A DNA stretch of 32,218 nt from Candidatus Hungatella pullicola (lineage in GTDB: Bacteria; Bacillota; Clostridia; Lachnospirales; Lachnospiraceae). The notes beneath the pieces are model-generated. The model did no database searches, was not told the DNA's origin, and saw only the letters and a program-made list of their open reading frames with translations. The stretch is from positions 1-32,218 of the forward strand of contig DXFU01000007.1 of the NCBI GenBank assembly GCA_019114305.1, read 5' to 3'. The position numbers were made by a program, and so were the translations under genes. This document shows, in pieces, positions 1-8,513 of the stretch. How positions within the stretch are numbered: position 1 is the first letter of the stretch; the number at the start of each line of letters is the position of its first letter.

Positions 1-258
1 TTTCTCTTATTACTTTTTATTTTCAGTTGTATCAATCAACGGACTTCTCCTGCGCATTCTTCTTTTATTTTGTAATTCAATAGCAACAAACATGAAAGCC
101 ATTTTTAATCTGTTTATAAAATTTATAAGGTTACGGTTTCTAGTTTTGGCTTTGATCTTTGATTATTCCCGGTGATATCCTTACACAACTGTTTCATTGA
201 TTCCAATATAAAATCTATAGATTTACATAAAATAGTTATGTAAACTATTATAACTTGC
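1..258. other. AT-rich intergenic stretch at the left edge
   Basis: No gene can be supported here. The stretch is very AT-rich, with several short palindromic pieces (for example around 211-224 and 232-250), and lies downstream of the LCP gene terminator. It may hold the regulatory region or the end of a gene outside the window. A 27-codon hydrophobic reading frame at 92-175 has no ribosome binding site and is not called. Confidence 0.5.
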
Positions 259-314
259 AAAAAGAAATGGCGTAAACAGTCATCCCATAGAATCTACCGT
301 TCTCCGCCATTTCT
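259..314 (-). terminator. Intrinsic terminator of the LCP gene
   Basis: On the minus strand a 10-bp stem (263-272 pairing with 305-314, core AGAAATGGCG/CGCCATTTCT) is extended by a second, inner pairing (AACGGT with ACTGTT). It is followed at once by a run of five T. It lies about 40 bases after the LCP stop codon, the expected place for the end of the two-gene wall transcript. On the plus strand no T-run follows, so it is read as minus-directed. Confidence 0.7.
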
Positions 315-356
315 ATTTATTTACAGATTTATTTCTATTTTTCTCTTCTCATCGAT

Positions 357-1994
357 TTAAAGACCTGGTCCTACGCCCGGGCCAGCTTCTACAACGGCAT
401 TTTCCTTATTCTGGGAAGGTCCGGAAGTTTCCTGTGACAGCTTTGCCGGCTCTTTTTCTGATGTCGTCGGCTGCTGGCTGTCAGATTCTTTGGCAGTCTC
501 CTTGTTGGCTACATCCGCTTTTGTCGTTTCTTCCAGAGAAGTATCCGCTTTTGCTGTCTCTTTTTCTGATTCTTTGGAATCCTCTGTCAAATCAGCGCCT
601 GGTCCTACCAGACTTCCATCTGCATTTGTAGGCTTAGAATTCTCATCAGTTTCTGCTGTCTCCTCTTTGGTTTCCGTTTCCTCAACAGTCTGGGTTTCTT
701 CAATGCTCTCCTCTTCAGTTGTTTCTATCTCAGTCTCTGGAGGAGCAGCTGTCTCTGCAGGAGTATTTACAGATCCAGAACCTCCGGAATTGCCGGAAGA
801 ACTGCCGCCTGTCGGTGCGTTTTCCCCCGGTTCGTAGATCCCGCTTACCTCTGATATATGTGCACTGATCTCTTTCACTTGAGAAGAAGGTGTGTAAGCC
901 TCATCCTTATAAAGGAATTGATGAAGCTGTGTTACATTGCTTTCCAGTGTAGTAGGAATGACACAATCCATTTTGTTGATTCTCATAGTTGTTCTGGAAA
1001 AGGGGAAACCAGTGGTCTCACCTAAATAATATTTTGATACGCCCTGTGCCAAAGTCATAATATCATCAAGGCCAATGCTGGTTGATATCTCAGGGAAAAC
1101 CGCAGAAACTAAACTGGTAAGTGTAGCAAAATCTGCCTGCTTTGCCTTCTCCAGAGCCAAAGATACTACTTTTCTTTGGCGCTCGGTACGGTTAAAATCC
1201 GTATCCATCAGGCGAAGTCTTGCATAGGCCACAGCCTGAACCCCGTCTAAATGATTCATTCCTGCACTTGTCAGCTGAGTGGAACCGATTCCCGTAGAAT
1301 TAACCGTTTCGGTGATAAAACCGTTAATATATTCAAATTCTGCATTTGTAATTTCAACATCAATTCCCCCCAGTACATTAATGCCCTGAGCAACTGCTTT
1401 CCAGTTAAAAGTAGCGTAGTCATCGATCTGAAGATCCAGATTTCGGTTAAGAGCATCTACTGCCTGTTCATGTCCGCCCTTCATATATGCCTCATTAATT
1501 TTATGGTATGTACCTTCATCATCAATCTGAAGATAAGTATCCCGGTAAATAGAGGTTAATTTTACTTCTCCCGTTGCCCGGTCAATACTGCAGATCATTT
1601 CTACGTCAGAAAGAGCTCCCTTTTCCAAGTTGCCATCTCTGGAATCCACTCCAAATACGGCAATTGTCCAATATCCCTCTTCTTTTGATCTGTTGGTTAA
1701 GAAAAAGAAAATTCCTCCAACAAGGACAAGAAGAACCAAGATTTCCAAAACAAGAATTTTCCGTTTCTTTTTCTTCCTCTTCTGTTCCTCTCTAATCCTC
1801 TCTCTGGCAGAGCTGCTGCCTCGATATCGAACCCTAGGATTTCTCCCAGCCCCTTCACTGTAGTAGGTTCTGTCCCCTCGGGATACAGATTGTCTGGAGG
1901 TTTCCTGACGGCGTCCGGAATCAGATTTTTTCTGCCCTCTTCCACTCTTTTTGCGCTGAGATCGAATAAGATCTAACTCATCTTCGTAATCCAT
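357..1994 (-). CDS. LytR-CpsA-Psr (LCP) family cell-wall polymer ligase with long acidic tail
   Basis: LCP proteins transfer undecaprenyl-linked glycopolymers onto peptidoglycan at the outer membrane face. The 545-residue product has a Lys/Arg-rich cytoplasmic N-terminus (1-79), one membrane helix (about 80-99) and an LCP domain (about 108-345). Family motifs seen are FGVDSRDG (114-121), SDVEMICSID (129-138), SIYRDTYL (148-155) and YARLRLMDTDFNRTERQR (258-275), which supply the Asp and Arg residues that bind Mg and pyrophosphate. From about 395 to the end is a Gly/Ser then Thr/Glu/Lys-rich low-complexity tail of about 150 residues, ending GPGVGPGL. This tail is longer than the usual family end. 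The gene sits 62 bases after the NlpC/P60 gene with no terminator between, so co-transcription is likely. The polymer transferred cannot be told from sequence. Confidence 0.93.
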   Translation of the reverse strand: MDYEDELDLIRSQRKKSGRGQKKSDSGRRQETSRQSVSRGDRTYYSEGAGRNPRVRYRGSSSARERIREEQKRKKKKRKILVLEILVLLVLVGGIFFFLTNRSKEEGYWTIAVFGVDSRDGNLEKGALSDVEMICSIDRATGEVKLTSIYRDTYLQIDDEGTYHKINEAYMKGGHEQAVDALNRNLDLQIDDYATFNWKAVAQGINVLGGIDVEITNAEFEYINGFITETVNSTGIGSTQLTSAGMNHLDGVQAVAYARLRLMDTDFNRTERQRKVVSLALEKAKQADFATLTSLVSAVFPEISTSIGLDDIMTLAQGVSKYYLGETTGFPFSRTTMRINKMDCVIPTTLESNVTQLHQFLYKDEAYTPSSQVKEISAHISEVSGIYEPGENAPTGGSSSGNSGGSGSVNTPAETAAPPETEIETTEEESIEETQTVEETETKEETAETDENSKPTNADGSLVGPGADLTEDSKESEKETAKADTSLEETTKADVANKETAKESDSQQPTTSEKEPAKLSQETSGPSQNKENAVVEAGPGVGPGL

Positions 1995-2056
1995 AATGAT
2001 CTAACCCTTCACCTTTCCCTGTTATTATTTAAAGGTATTTCCTCTGTCTGCTTTTT

Positions 2057-3745
2057 TCAGTTAGACAGCAGACGTCTGCAGCTTGTCCAATCATTGTCTG
2101 TAGCGGATACTATTACGTTATTATTGGAGCCGCTTGTCTCGTGGATGACAATAGTCTTTCCGTCCGGCGCCCAGGCAAGGAAGACCGCTCCATGTGGCTC
2201 CTCATCCAGGCGAAGAAGGATATCACCAGGCTGCAGTTCTTCCTTTGATATTTCAATTCCGCAGCCTGCCAGGCCTGCAGTACCCTCTTTTTCCAGCCGC
2301 TGTCCCAAGGCTGACCAGTATAACCAGCTAATCCAGCCGGAGCAGTCAAGACCTTTTAATATCCTGCCTTCTTCGTCAGGTTCCACAACAGATCCGAATT
2401 CATTGCCCATATAACCAGCAGTTGACGGTTTTCCACCCCAATAATAAGGAAGCCTGCCCACAGAGTACAATGCGTATTCGATTAAAGCAGTTCTTTCCTG
2501 GGAAATGCTGTCTGGAAGAAGTGACAAATAAGCTGAAATCTCGTCTTTTGTCAGGGAAGACTGAACGTAGTCGGAGGCTGATGGAAGCTGAAAGGATTCA
2601 GCCCAGTTCATCTGTGCCAAATTTCGTGTTTCCTCTTTCGCTTTTTCATCCCAGCCATTCCATCCAATGGTTTCATCAGAAGCTCCGCCCATAGAATCTA
2701 TTGAGAATAGACTGCCATCCGCTTCAGACTCTCCTCTGACCATAGCCGTTATATATAAATCCACATGTCCGGGACAAGCTGGCTGCTGAACCGATTCTGC
2801 TTCTGCAGCTGTTTCTTCCTCCTTGGCTGCCTCTGACAGAGACGCCTTTATAAGTTCTACTCCCGGACCTATCTCTTCTTTTATTTCTTCTTCCTCAACG
2901 ATTTCCGATCCGCTTTCAGTTATATCAGAAATCTCCTGGTCTGTCAATTGAGCCGCATCAGCTGCCTGGGAGGGCGTTGCTGTCTGACAATCCAATTCAC
3001 CGCCGCAATAATACACAGAGCTGATTTGACAGGAAATGCTGTGGGAAATATCCCATAAATATTGGATATACTCACAGAAAGATTCAAAATCCTTCGGATC
3101 CTTGTAATAAAGAAAAGTATTGGCCATAGACAATATATCCTTCTTATTGGAAATTGATGAGAGTTCCTGTCTCTGCTCATTGATAAAAGATGTGGTTACA
3201 TTTTCCCATCGATGAATAACCCATGAACTGGAATCATCAGGATTGTGAAGCGGATCAGAGGGATTATAGGTTCCAAGTAGGTTCTCTCTTGGAAGCTGAA
3301 ACCGGACTGCCACTTCCTCCGGTGACATTTCGGCAATTTCATAAATAGAGGCCAGCCAATTGGCATCCTTTTTTGACAGCAGAGTCAAAGCCTGCGCTGC
3401 ATAGCTTTCTGCTGCGGCATAGGGTACTTGTCCTGTATCTGTATTTCCCTCTCCTTGATGAGAATAAAGGAATGCCATATTCAGCTTTGTCAATGAGGGA
3501 ATGAACTCCTCTTCTGCCGTTATGGAATCCGATGGAGTCGATTCTGGTCTTTCAAAGGAAGCCTGAGAAGCTGTGGCTTTATAATAAGTATTGTTTATTG
3601 CTCTTACAGTTTCTTGTTTGGGCGTATCATACTCAGAAACATAAAACCGGGAATATGCGCCAAGACATATTCCCAGTAAAGTCATTATAAAAGCAGAAAA
3701 AAGCCTTATTCCTCTATCATAGTTCTTTCGCAGCTGTCTGATCAT
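2057..3745 (-). CDS. Membrane-anchored NlpC/P60 (C40) family cell-wall peptidase
   Basis: This is probably an endopeptidase cutting stem peptides of peptidoglycan outside the membrane. Using the ATG at 3745 (six bases after GGGGGA; a GTG two codons upstream is also possible) the product is 562 residues. It has an N-terminal membrane anchor (about 14-33), a long region of unknown fold (35-260), a Glu/Ala-rich stretch (about 270-320) and a C-terminal NlpC/P60 domain (about 415-562). The domain carries the catalytic Cys in GLDCSGW (Cys468), His in EPHGAVFLAW (His518) and a third polar residue in VIHETSG (His535). The middle region matches no family I recognise and may bind the wall or a partner. 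It is transcribed with the LCP gene and diverges from glmS, giving a wall-related cluster. Substrate specificity is not known. Confidence 0.88.
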   Translation of the reverse strand: MIRQLRKNYDRGIRLFSAFIMTLLGICLGAYSRFYVSEYDTPKQETVRAINNTYYKATASQASFERPESTPSDSITAEEEFIPSLTKLNMAFLYSHQGEGNTDTGQVPYAAAESYAAQALTLLSKKDANWLASIYEIAEMSPEEVAVRFQLPRENLLGTYNPSDPLHNPDDSSSWVIHRWENVTTSFINEQRQELSSISNKKDILSMANTFLYYKDPKDFESFCEYIQYLWDISHSISCQISSVYYCGGELDCQTATPSQAADAAQLTDQEISDITESGSEIVEEEEIKEEIGPGVELIKASLSEAAKEEETAAEAESVQQPACPGHVDLYITAMVRGESEADGSLFSIDSMGGASDETIGWNGWDEKAKEETRNLAQMNWAESFQLPSASDYVQSSLTKDEISAYLSLLPDSISQERTALIEYALYSVGRLPYYWGGKPSTAGYMGNEFGSVVEPDEEGRILKGLDCSGWISWLYWSALGQRLEKEGTAGLAGCGIEISKEELQPGDILLRLDEEPHGAVFLAWAPDGKTIVIHETSGSNNNVIVSATDNDWTSCRRLLSN

Positions 3746-3800
3746 AGTCACTCCCCCGGAGGTCTATATTTTATAAAAATATACCACAAGAAATGAATGA

Positions 3801-3829
3801 ATTATAGATAAAAACAATTAATATTTCAT
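3801..3829 (-). promoter_or_regulatory. Likely promoter of the NlpC/P60-LCP operon
   Basis: On the minus strand ATGAAA (3824-3829) and TATAAT (3801-3806) are 17 bases apart. The -10 is consensus; the -35 matches TTGACA at four of six positions. It lies about 55 bases before the gene and faces away from the glmS promoter. Confidence 0.5.
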
Positions 3830-3859
3830 TAAGATTATAAAGTATAAGTATCTTTTAGG

Positions 3860-3888
3860 TTGACGCACAAATAATCCAACGATATAAT
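3860..3888 (+). promoter_or_regulatory. Housekeeping sigma promoter of the glmS transcript
   Basis: TTGACG (3860-3865), a 17-base spacer and a perfect TATAAT (3883-3888). Transcription should start near 3895, about 39 bases before the ribozyme cleavage site, so the ribozyme lies wholly inside the leader. This is one of the best promoters in the window. Confidence 0.85.
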
Positions 3889-3930
3889 AAACTAAATTTA
3901 TGGAGGAGGCATAAATGATAATAGCAAAGC

Positions 3931-4102
3931 TAAGCGCCAGTACCTACCCGACAGGAACGGGAACAGTGGAAACACTGCTGTCGGCGGTTGACGAGGTGAA
4001 GGGTGATCGAATATTCGGCGGATGCTCTTCCATGCCTTCCGGGCGTGTAATTCCAGAATAAATATGCGGGAAACTGCAAAACAAAAGTCTGGAAACCGGA
4101 AA
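3931..4102 (+). ncRNA. glmS ribozyme: glmS ribozyme (glucosamine-6-phosphate-activated self-cleaving riboswitch)
   Basis: The leader of glmS contains the conserved ribozyme core: AGCGCC at 3933-3938 with cleavage expected between A3933 and G3934, then GTTGACGAGG, ATCGAA and TTCGGCGGATGC in order. Pairings that can be drawn are P1 (CCGACAG with CTGTCGG, capped by a CAGTG-GAAA-CACTG hairpin), P2 (GAAG with CTTC), P3 (4037-4042 with 4096-4101, TTCCGG/CCGGAA) and P4 (4051-4057 with 4088-4094, TTCCAGA/TCTGGAA). In the known class, glucosamine-6-phosphate is the cofactor and cleavage leads to decay of the glmS message. Identification is by core motif and position directly before glmS. Confidence 0.95.
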
Positions 4103-4177
4103 TACCATTTATAGTTTTATGACTGCCATACTGTTTTTGTATTTTTGCAAAGGCATTATGACAGCCTGTTTTTTTGC

Positions 4178-4196
4178 GGCCTTTTTAGGAAAGGCC
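4178..4196 (+). promoter_or_regulatory. Short hairpin in the glmS leader
   Basis: GGCCTTT (4178-4184) pairs with AAAGGCC (4190-4196) around a 5-base loop, about 45 bases before the glmS ribosome binding site. Just upstream, AGGC (4151-4154) can pair with GCCT (4164-4167) ahead of a T-run, a weak terminator-like shape. It may protect the 5' end after ribozyme cleavage or attenuate; no function is shown. Confidence 0.3.
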
Positions 4197-4259
4197 ACAG
4201 AACGGGATTGAGAAAAAGAAAACGTCAAAAAGAAGAACAGGAAAAAGGAGAATTATCAT

Positions 4260-6077
4260 ATGTGTGGAATTATTGGATATACAGGACCTTTAAGCGCAAA
4301 AGAAATTATTCTAAATGGTTTGACACAGCTGGAATACAGAGGCTACGACAGCGCAGGCATTGCTCTCTGCATGGAAAGCTCATATATTCGTATGCTGAAA
4401 AAAACGGGAAAGGTATCTAACCTGAAGGAAGCCTCTAAGCAGATAAAAGAAGTATCCCACAGCGGAATTGGTCACACCAGATGGGCCACTCACGGATGCG
4501 TTTCAGAGAACAATACCCATCCCCATCAAGCCGGCCGGGTTACTCTTGTTCACAATGGCATCATTGAAAACTATCATCAGCTGATTTGTCAGTTTGGTCT
4601 TGAAAAGAAGCTTAAGTCGGAGACAGACAGTGAGGTGGCTGCTTGGATTCTTGACTCCTTTTATCAGGGAGACCCCGCAGAGGCTATAGGGCGTCTTCTC
4701 CCCCTTTTGGAGGGATCCTACAGCTTCTGTATCATGTTTGAGGACTGTCCTGGAGAAATCTATGCAGTCCGCAGTGTAAGCCCTCTGGTAGCCGCGTACA
4801 CGCATTCGGGGGCCCTGGTAGCTTCTGATCTGACAGCTTTGATTCCCTACAGCAGACAGTATTTTGTCCTGCCGGAAAAACATCTGCTGAAGCTTACTGC
4901 TTACAGCGCCAAAGTTTATACCTTTGAAGGAAGAGAAATCATGCCGGAAATTATTGAGGCCGACTGGAATATGGATGCCGCTATGAAACACGGATTTTCT
5001 CATTTTATGCTGAAAGAAATACATGAACAGCCGGAAGCCTTAAATCAGACCATTCTTCCCAGACTTACAGACGGCATACCGGATTTTTCTCAGGATGGTA
5101 TACCGGATTCCCTCCTGAAAAACTGTACACGTATTCAGATTGCGGCCTGCGGTACTGCTATGCATGCAGGGATGGCCGCCAGAGCGCTTATTGAGCCCCT
5201 GGTAAGAATACCTGTAACGGTTTCAATTGCATCAGAGTTTCGCTATGAAGAACCGCTGATTGACAAGAATACATTGGTAATCATTATCTCCCAGTCAGGT
5301 GAAACGATAGATACCCTTGCCGCCTTAAGACTTGCTAAAAATTACGGATCTCCTACTCTCTCTGTTGTCAATGTAAAAGGATCCACCATAGCCAGGGAAA
5401 GCGATTATGTTCTCTATACTCACGCCGGCCCGGAGATTGCTGTGGCCAGCACAAAGGCTTATTCCGTTCAGTTGGCCGCTCTCTATCTTCTCAGCTGCCG
5501 TCTTGCCTACGTAAAGGGAAGATTTAATCTGGACCAGGCAAAAGGGTTTACCAACAAGCTTTTAAGCTCCATTCCGGCTATGAAAGAAGTGATAAAATGC
5601 AAAAATGAAATACAGGCCATTGGAAATGAGATTCTTTCCGCAGCAGACATATTTTTTATAGGCCGCGGATTGGATTACTCCTTCTCTCTGGAGGGCGCTT
5701 TGAAGTTGAAAGAGATTTCCTACATTCACGCTGAGGCCTACGCAGCAGGTGAACTGAAACATGGAACCATTGCACTGATCTCCCCCGGAGTTCCTGTTGT
5801 AGCTATTGCTACCCAGGAGCGAATACTTGGGAAGACACTTTCCAATGTAAAAGAAGTAAAAGCCAGAGGCGCATTTGTAATCCTTATAACGAAAGAAGAA
5901 ACTGAAATTTCCCCCGGACTGGCCGACGTGATTTTCCGAATTCCTCAAATAGAGGACCGTTTTACTATTTTCCCCATTGCAGCAGTGCTTCAGCTGATTG
6001 CTTACTTTGTCTCTGTGGGAAAAGGGCTTGATGTTGATCAGCCAAGAAATTTGGCCAAATCTGTAACAGTAGAATAA
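4260..6077 (+). CDS. glmS: Glutamine--fructose-6-phosphate aminotransferase (isomerizing)
   Basis: GlmS makes glucosamine-6-phosphate from fructose-6-phosphate and glutamine in the cytoplasm, the first step towards UDP-GlcNAc for peptidoglycan. The 605-residue product has normal length. The N-terminus is MCGIIGYTG, so Cys2 becomes the N-terminal nucleophile of the class II glutaminase domain (1 to about 230), with TRWATHG and HNGIIENY motifs. Two SIS sugar-isomerase domains follow (about 285-420, with the SQSGET motif, and about 455-590), then the conserved C-terminal end LAKSVTVE. An AAAAAGGAG ribosome binding site lies nine bases before the ATG. It is a single-gene plus-strand unit under ribozyme control. 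No clear U-tract terminator follows it on the plus strand; it converges with the cytidylate-kinase-like gene. Confidence 0.98.
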   Translation: MCGIIGYTGPLSAKEIILNGLTQLEYRGYDSAGIALCMESSYIRMLKKTGKVSNLKEASKQIKEVSHSGIGHTRWATHGCVSENNTHPHQAGRVTLVHNGIIENYHQLICQFGLEKKLKSETDSEVAAWILDSFYQGDPAEAIGRLLPLLEGSYSFCIMFEDCPGEIYAVRSVSPLVAAYTHSGALVASDLTALIPYSRQYFVLPEKHLLKLTAYSAKVYTFEGREIMPEIIEADWNMDAAMKHGFSHFMLKEIHEQPEALNQTILPRLTDGIPDFSQDGIPDSLLKNCTRIQIAACGTAMHAGMAARALIEPLVRIPVTVSIASEFRYEEPLIDKNTLVIIISQSGETIDTLAALRLAKNYGSPTLSVVNVKGSTIARESDYVLYTHAGPEIAVASTKAYSVQLAALYLLSCRLAYVKGRFNLDQAKGFTNKLLSSIPAMKEVIKCKNEIQAIGNEILSAADIFFIGRGLDYSFSLEGALKLKEISYIHAEAYAAGELKHGTIALISPGVPVVAIATQERILGKTLSNVKEVKARGAFVILITKEETEISPGLADVIFRIPQIEDRFTIFPIAAVLQLIAYFVSVGKGLDVDQPRNLAKSVTVE

Positions 6078-6186
6078 AATAATTTGAAAAAAAGGGGTGT
6101 CGCATATCATATTAAGTATTGTATAGTTCATCGCGGACAGTTAGTTGGTGAATGATAGATGAAGCACCACATTTCCAGTCGAAACG

Positions 6187-6234
6187 AAAAAAATGCTGCC
6201 GCATCAATGATCAGAAAATCATAGATGCGGCAGC
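6187..6234 (-). terminator. Intrinsic terminator of the cytidylate-kinase-like gene
   Basis: On the minus strand an 11-bp perfect stem (6195-6205 with 6224-6234, GCTGCCGCATC/GATGCGGCAGC) with a further ATGAT/ATCAT pairing inside is followed by seven T. The plus side lacks a T-run, so it is minus-directed, although the hairpin might also slow convergent glmS transcription. Confidence 0.85.
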
Positions 6235-6282
6235 CTCAAATTCATATGATTCTATTATCTAATATTTGATAAAGAAGCTGAC

Positions 6283-6924
6283 TTATCTGTGCTGTTTCTT
6301 CCATTCCATCTTTACATCTGCAAAATCACGGATAATTTTTACTGCACCATCTAAGCCTACAGCACTCCTGTTAATACAGAGGTCGTAGCTTTTTACATCA
6401 CCCCATTTTTTATTGGAGTAATAGTTATAATAACTGGAACGTTTCTTATCAGTTTTTACCATAATGTCTTTTGCTTTAGAAGCGTCAACTTTATAAAGCT
6501 CCTTTAAGGAAGCGATACGATCTTCATCACTTGCAGTAATAAATACAGAAACAACATTGGGATAATCTGCCAAAGCATAGTCCGCACACCGTCCTACGAT
6601 TACGCAGGATTCCTCGTCAGCAAGTTTCTTGATCGTGTCAAACTGAGCCAGGAAAATCTTATGGTTAATTGGCATATCCATATAGCCTGATGATGTATAG
6701 CCCATGGAATATGTATCCATTACAAGAGAATACAAAAAACTGTTAGTAGGCTTTTCGTCATGTGTTTCAAATAATTCCTCACACAAACCACTGTTCTTTG
6801 CTGCTAAAGCAAGCAGCTCCTTATCATAACATTTTACCCCCATAGACTCAGCCAGCATCTGACCGATCACTTTACCAGAAGCTCCGCATTGTCTGCCAAT
6901 TGTAATAATTAAATTTCCACTCAT
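6283..6924 (-). CDS. Cytidylate-kinase-like family protein (substrate unknown)
   Basis: A 213-residue P-loop protein starting with GRQCGASGKVIG, a Walker A motif (about residues 10-18) in a nucleoside-monophosphate-kinase fold. It resembles the cytidylate-kinase-like proteins common in Clostridia, which differ from true Cmk. A lid-like Lys/Arg-rich stretch (TDKKRSSYYNYYS) and IVGRCADY, a typical feature of that group, are present. It probably phosphorylates a nucleotide or a related small molecule, but the substrate is not established. GGAAGGAG precedes the ATG. It lies 148 bases after rluD with only a weak promoter candidate between (-10 TATAAT at 6960-6965), so it may be read through from the rluD operon. 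A strong terminator ends it. Confidence 0.8.
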   Translation of the reverse strand: MSGNLIITIGRQCGASGKVIGQMLAESMGVKCYDKELLALAAKNSGLCEELFETHDEKPTNSFLYSLVMDTYSMGYTSSGYMDMPINHKIFLAQFDTIKKLADEESCVIVGRCADYALADYPNVVSVFITASDEDRIASLKELYKVDASKAKDIMVKTDKKRSSYYNYYSNKKWGDVKSYDLCINRSAVGLDGAVKIIRDFADVKMEWKKQHR

Positions 6925-7072
6925 AGTACCCGCTCCTTCCAGTCATCTAAGATATAATAATTATACTGCAAAATTTCAGAAAAATCCATCTTTTTATTAA
7001 GTTTTTACAGTTTTTCTATTATAAGCTGTATTTTTCACAGATATATCTGCCGGCACATAAGCGAACATAAAA

Positions 7073-7990
7073 TCAGGAAGAGGCTCTTAATTTGCGGAGA
7101 AGATCCTCAAAATACAAAGGAAGAGGAGCAGAAAATTCCATATAGTCCCCTTTGGTGGGGTGGACAATTCCAAGAACTCCGGCATGAAGAGTCTGCCCCT
7201 GAAGTTTATAAGGAGATTTAGACGGTCCGTAAACCTGATCTCCCAGAAGGGGATGGCCAATACTGGCCATATGAACTCTGATCTGATGGGTTCTTCCAGT
7301 TTCCAACTGACATTCTACATAAGTATATTGACGGAATCGCTCCAAAACACGATAGTGTGTAACTGCAGGCTTTCCATTTCTCTCATTAATGCTCATTTTT
7401 TTTCTGTCGACTGGGTGACGTCCGATGGGTGCATCTATGGTTCCTTCATCTTCTTTTATTACGCCCCAAACAATAGCGTAATATTTTCTTGTGATAGAAT
7501 GAACCTTAAGCTGCTCCGCAATGGAATGATGGGCCTTATCATTTTTGCACACAATAAGGACCCCTGTGGTATCCATATCAATCCTATGGACGATTCCCGG
7601 TCTTAAAACTCCATTAATACCCGAAAGCTCATCCCTGCAGTGCGCCATAAGACCATTTACCAAAGTCCCGGAATAATGGCCGGCTGCCGGATGAACCACC
7701 ATTCCCTTCGGTTTGTTAATCAGAATAATATCCTGATCCTCATATAAAATATCCAGATCCATTTGCTCCGCCGCAATCTCAGGATCTTTGGCTTCCGTAA
7801 TTTCAAGGCTTATCTCATCTCCAGGAAGGGTTTTATAACTGCTCTTCACCCCATTCCCGTTGACAAATACCTCTCCTTCCTTCAAAAGCTTTTGAAGATA
7901 AGAACGGGAAAAGTCCGGACATTGTCTGGCCAGATATCGGTCAATCCGCTCCCCCCTTTCCTGCTCTTCAACAAGAAATTGCAGCTTCAC
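7073..7990 (-). CDS. rluD: RluA/RluD-family 23S rRNA pseudouridine synthase
   Basis: The enzyme converts uridines to pseudouridine in RNA, probably in 23S rRNA. The 305-residue product has an N-terminal S4 RNA-binding domain (about 14-60, ERIDRYLARQ) and a pseudouridine-synthase domain (about 85-295). The catalytic Asp is Asp138 in PGIVHRIDMDTTG, where the usual HRLD is HRID. Further family motifs are LINKPKGMVVHP and GRTHQIRVH. The start is GTG and overlaps the lspA stop by four bases (GTGA), indicating translational coupling. lspA-rluD is a common Firmicute pair. Which uridines are modified cannot be told, and the RluD name is by family similarity. Confidence 0.92.
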   Translation of the reverse strand: MKLQFLVEEQERGERIDRYLARQCPDFSRSYLQKLLKEGEVFVNGNGVKSSYKTLPGDEISLEITEAKDPEIAAEQMDLDILYEDQDIILINKPKGMVVHPAAGHYSGTLVNGLMAHCRDELSGINGVLRPGIVHRIDMDTTGVLIVCKNDKAHHSIAEQLKVHSITRKYYAIVWGVIKEDEGTIDAPIGRHPVDRKKMSINERNGKPAVTHYRVLERFRQYTYVECQLETGRTHQIRVHMASIGHPLLGDQVYGPSKSPYKLQGQTLHAGVLGIVHPTKGDYMEFSAPLPLYFEDLLRKLRASS

Positions 7991-8502
7991 CGTTCTTCCT
8001 CCTTTTTCCTTTGAAGAAAGTCAAAATCTTCTTCTTTATAGATAAACAGAATAAAAATAAGCAGAGCAGCCATAGATACTGTCACATAACAATCAGCCAC
8101 ATTAAAAATGGGGAAATCAATCAGTTTGAAATAAAGAAAATCAACGACATATCCACGGATTAACCGATCTGTCATATTCCCTACTGCTCCCGCAGCGACA
8201 AACATGGCAATACAATGGATAGGATAATACTTTGTTTCAGCAGGCATACGTATCACAAGGAAGACAACAGCCGCCAGAACAACCAGGGCGATAAACAGAA
8301 AGAAGCCTTGTCTTCCTTCCATCAGGCCAAAAGCAGCCCCTCTGTTTTCTGAATACAGCAGTTCAAACACTCCATCCCAAAGAACAAAGGGCGGCTGTCC
8401 CATGAGATGTCGTACTGCCAGAAGCTTTGTCCACTGATCAAAGGCCACAGCAGCTATAAAACCAAAAATCAGCCCCGCTATAAGTTTTTTCTTATGACTC
8501 AT
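7987..8502 (-). CDS. lspA: Lipoprotein signal peptidase II
   Basis: This aspartic membrane protease removes signal peptides from prolipoproteins after lipidation. The chosen start is the ATG at 8502 (171 residues): an AAGGAG site lies seven or eight bases before it, overlapping the aroB stop, whereas the TTG one codon upstream is less likely. Four membrane helices are visible. The two catalytic Asp lie in GNMTDR (Asp112) and FNVADCY (Asp137), both intact, and the conserved NRGAAFG segment is present near residue 53. It lies eleven bases after aroB and is coupled to rluD. Confidence 0.96.
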   Translation of the reverse strand: MSHKKKLIAGLIFGFIAAVAFDQWTKLLAVRHLMGQPPFVLWDGVFELLYSENRGAAFGLMEGRQGFFLFIALVVLAAVVFLVIRMPAETKYYPIHCIAMFVAAGAVGNMTDRLIRGYVVDFLYFKLIDFPIFNVADCYVTVSMAALLIFILFIYKEEDFDFLQRKKEEER

Positions 8503-8513
8503 CAATTAGCTCC

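Noticed and set aside
92-175. 27-codon hydrophobic frame at the left edge
   Set aside because: No ribosome binding site, no promoter tied to it and strongly AT-driven composition. Too weak to call.
3915-4061. 48-codon open frame with a good GGAGGAGG ribosome binding site upstream of glmS
   Set aside because: It overlies the conserved core of the glmS ribozyme. The protein looks like nothing known and the base pattern is explained by the RNA structure.
5562-6131. 189-codon frame opposite the 3' half of glmS
   Set aside because: Shadow of glmS with no recognisable domain and no suitable ribosome binding site.
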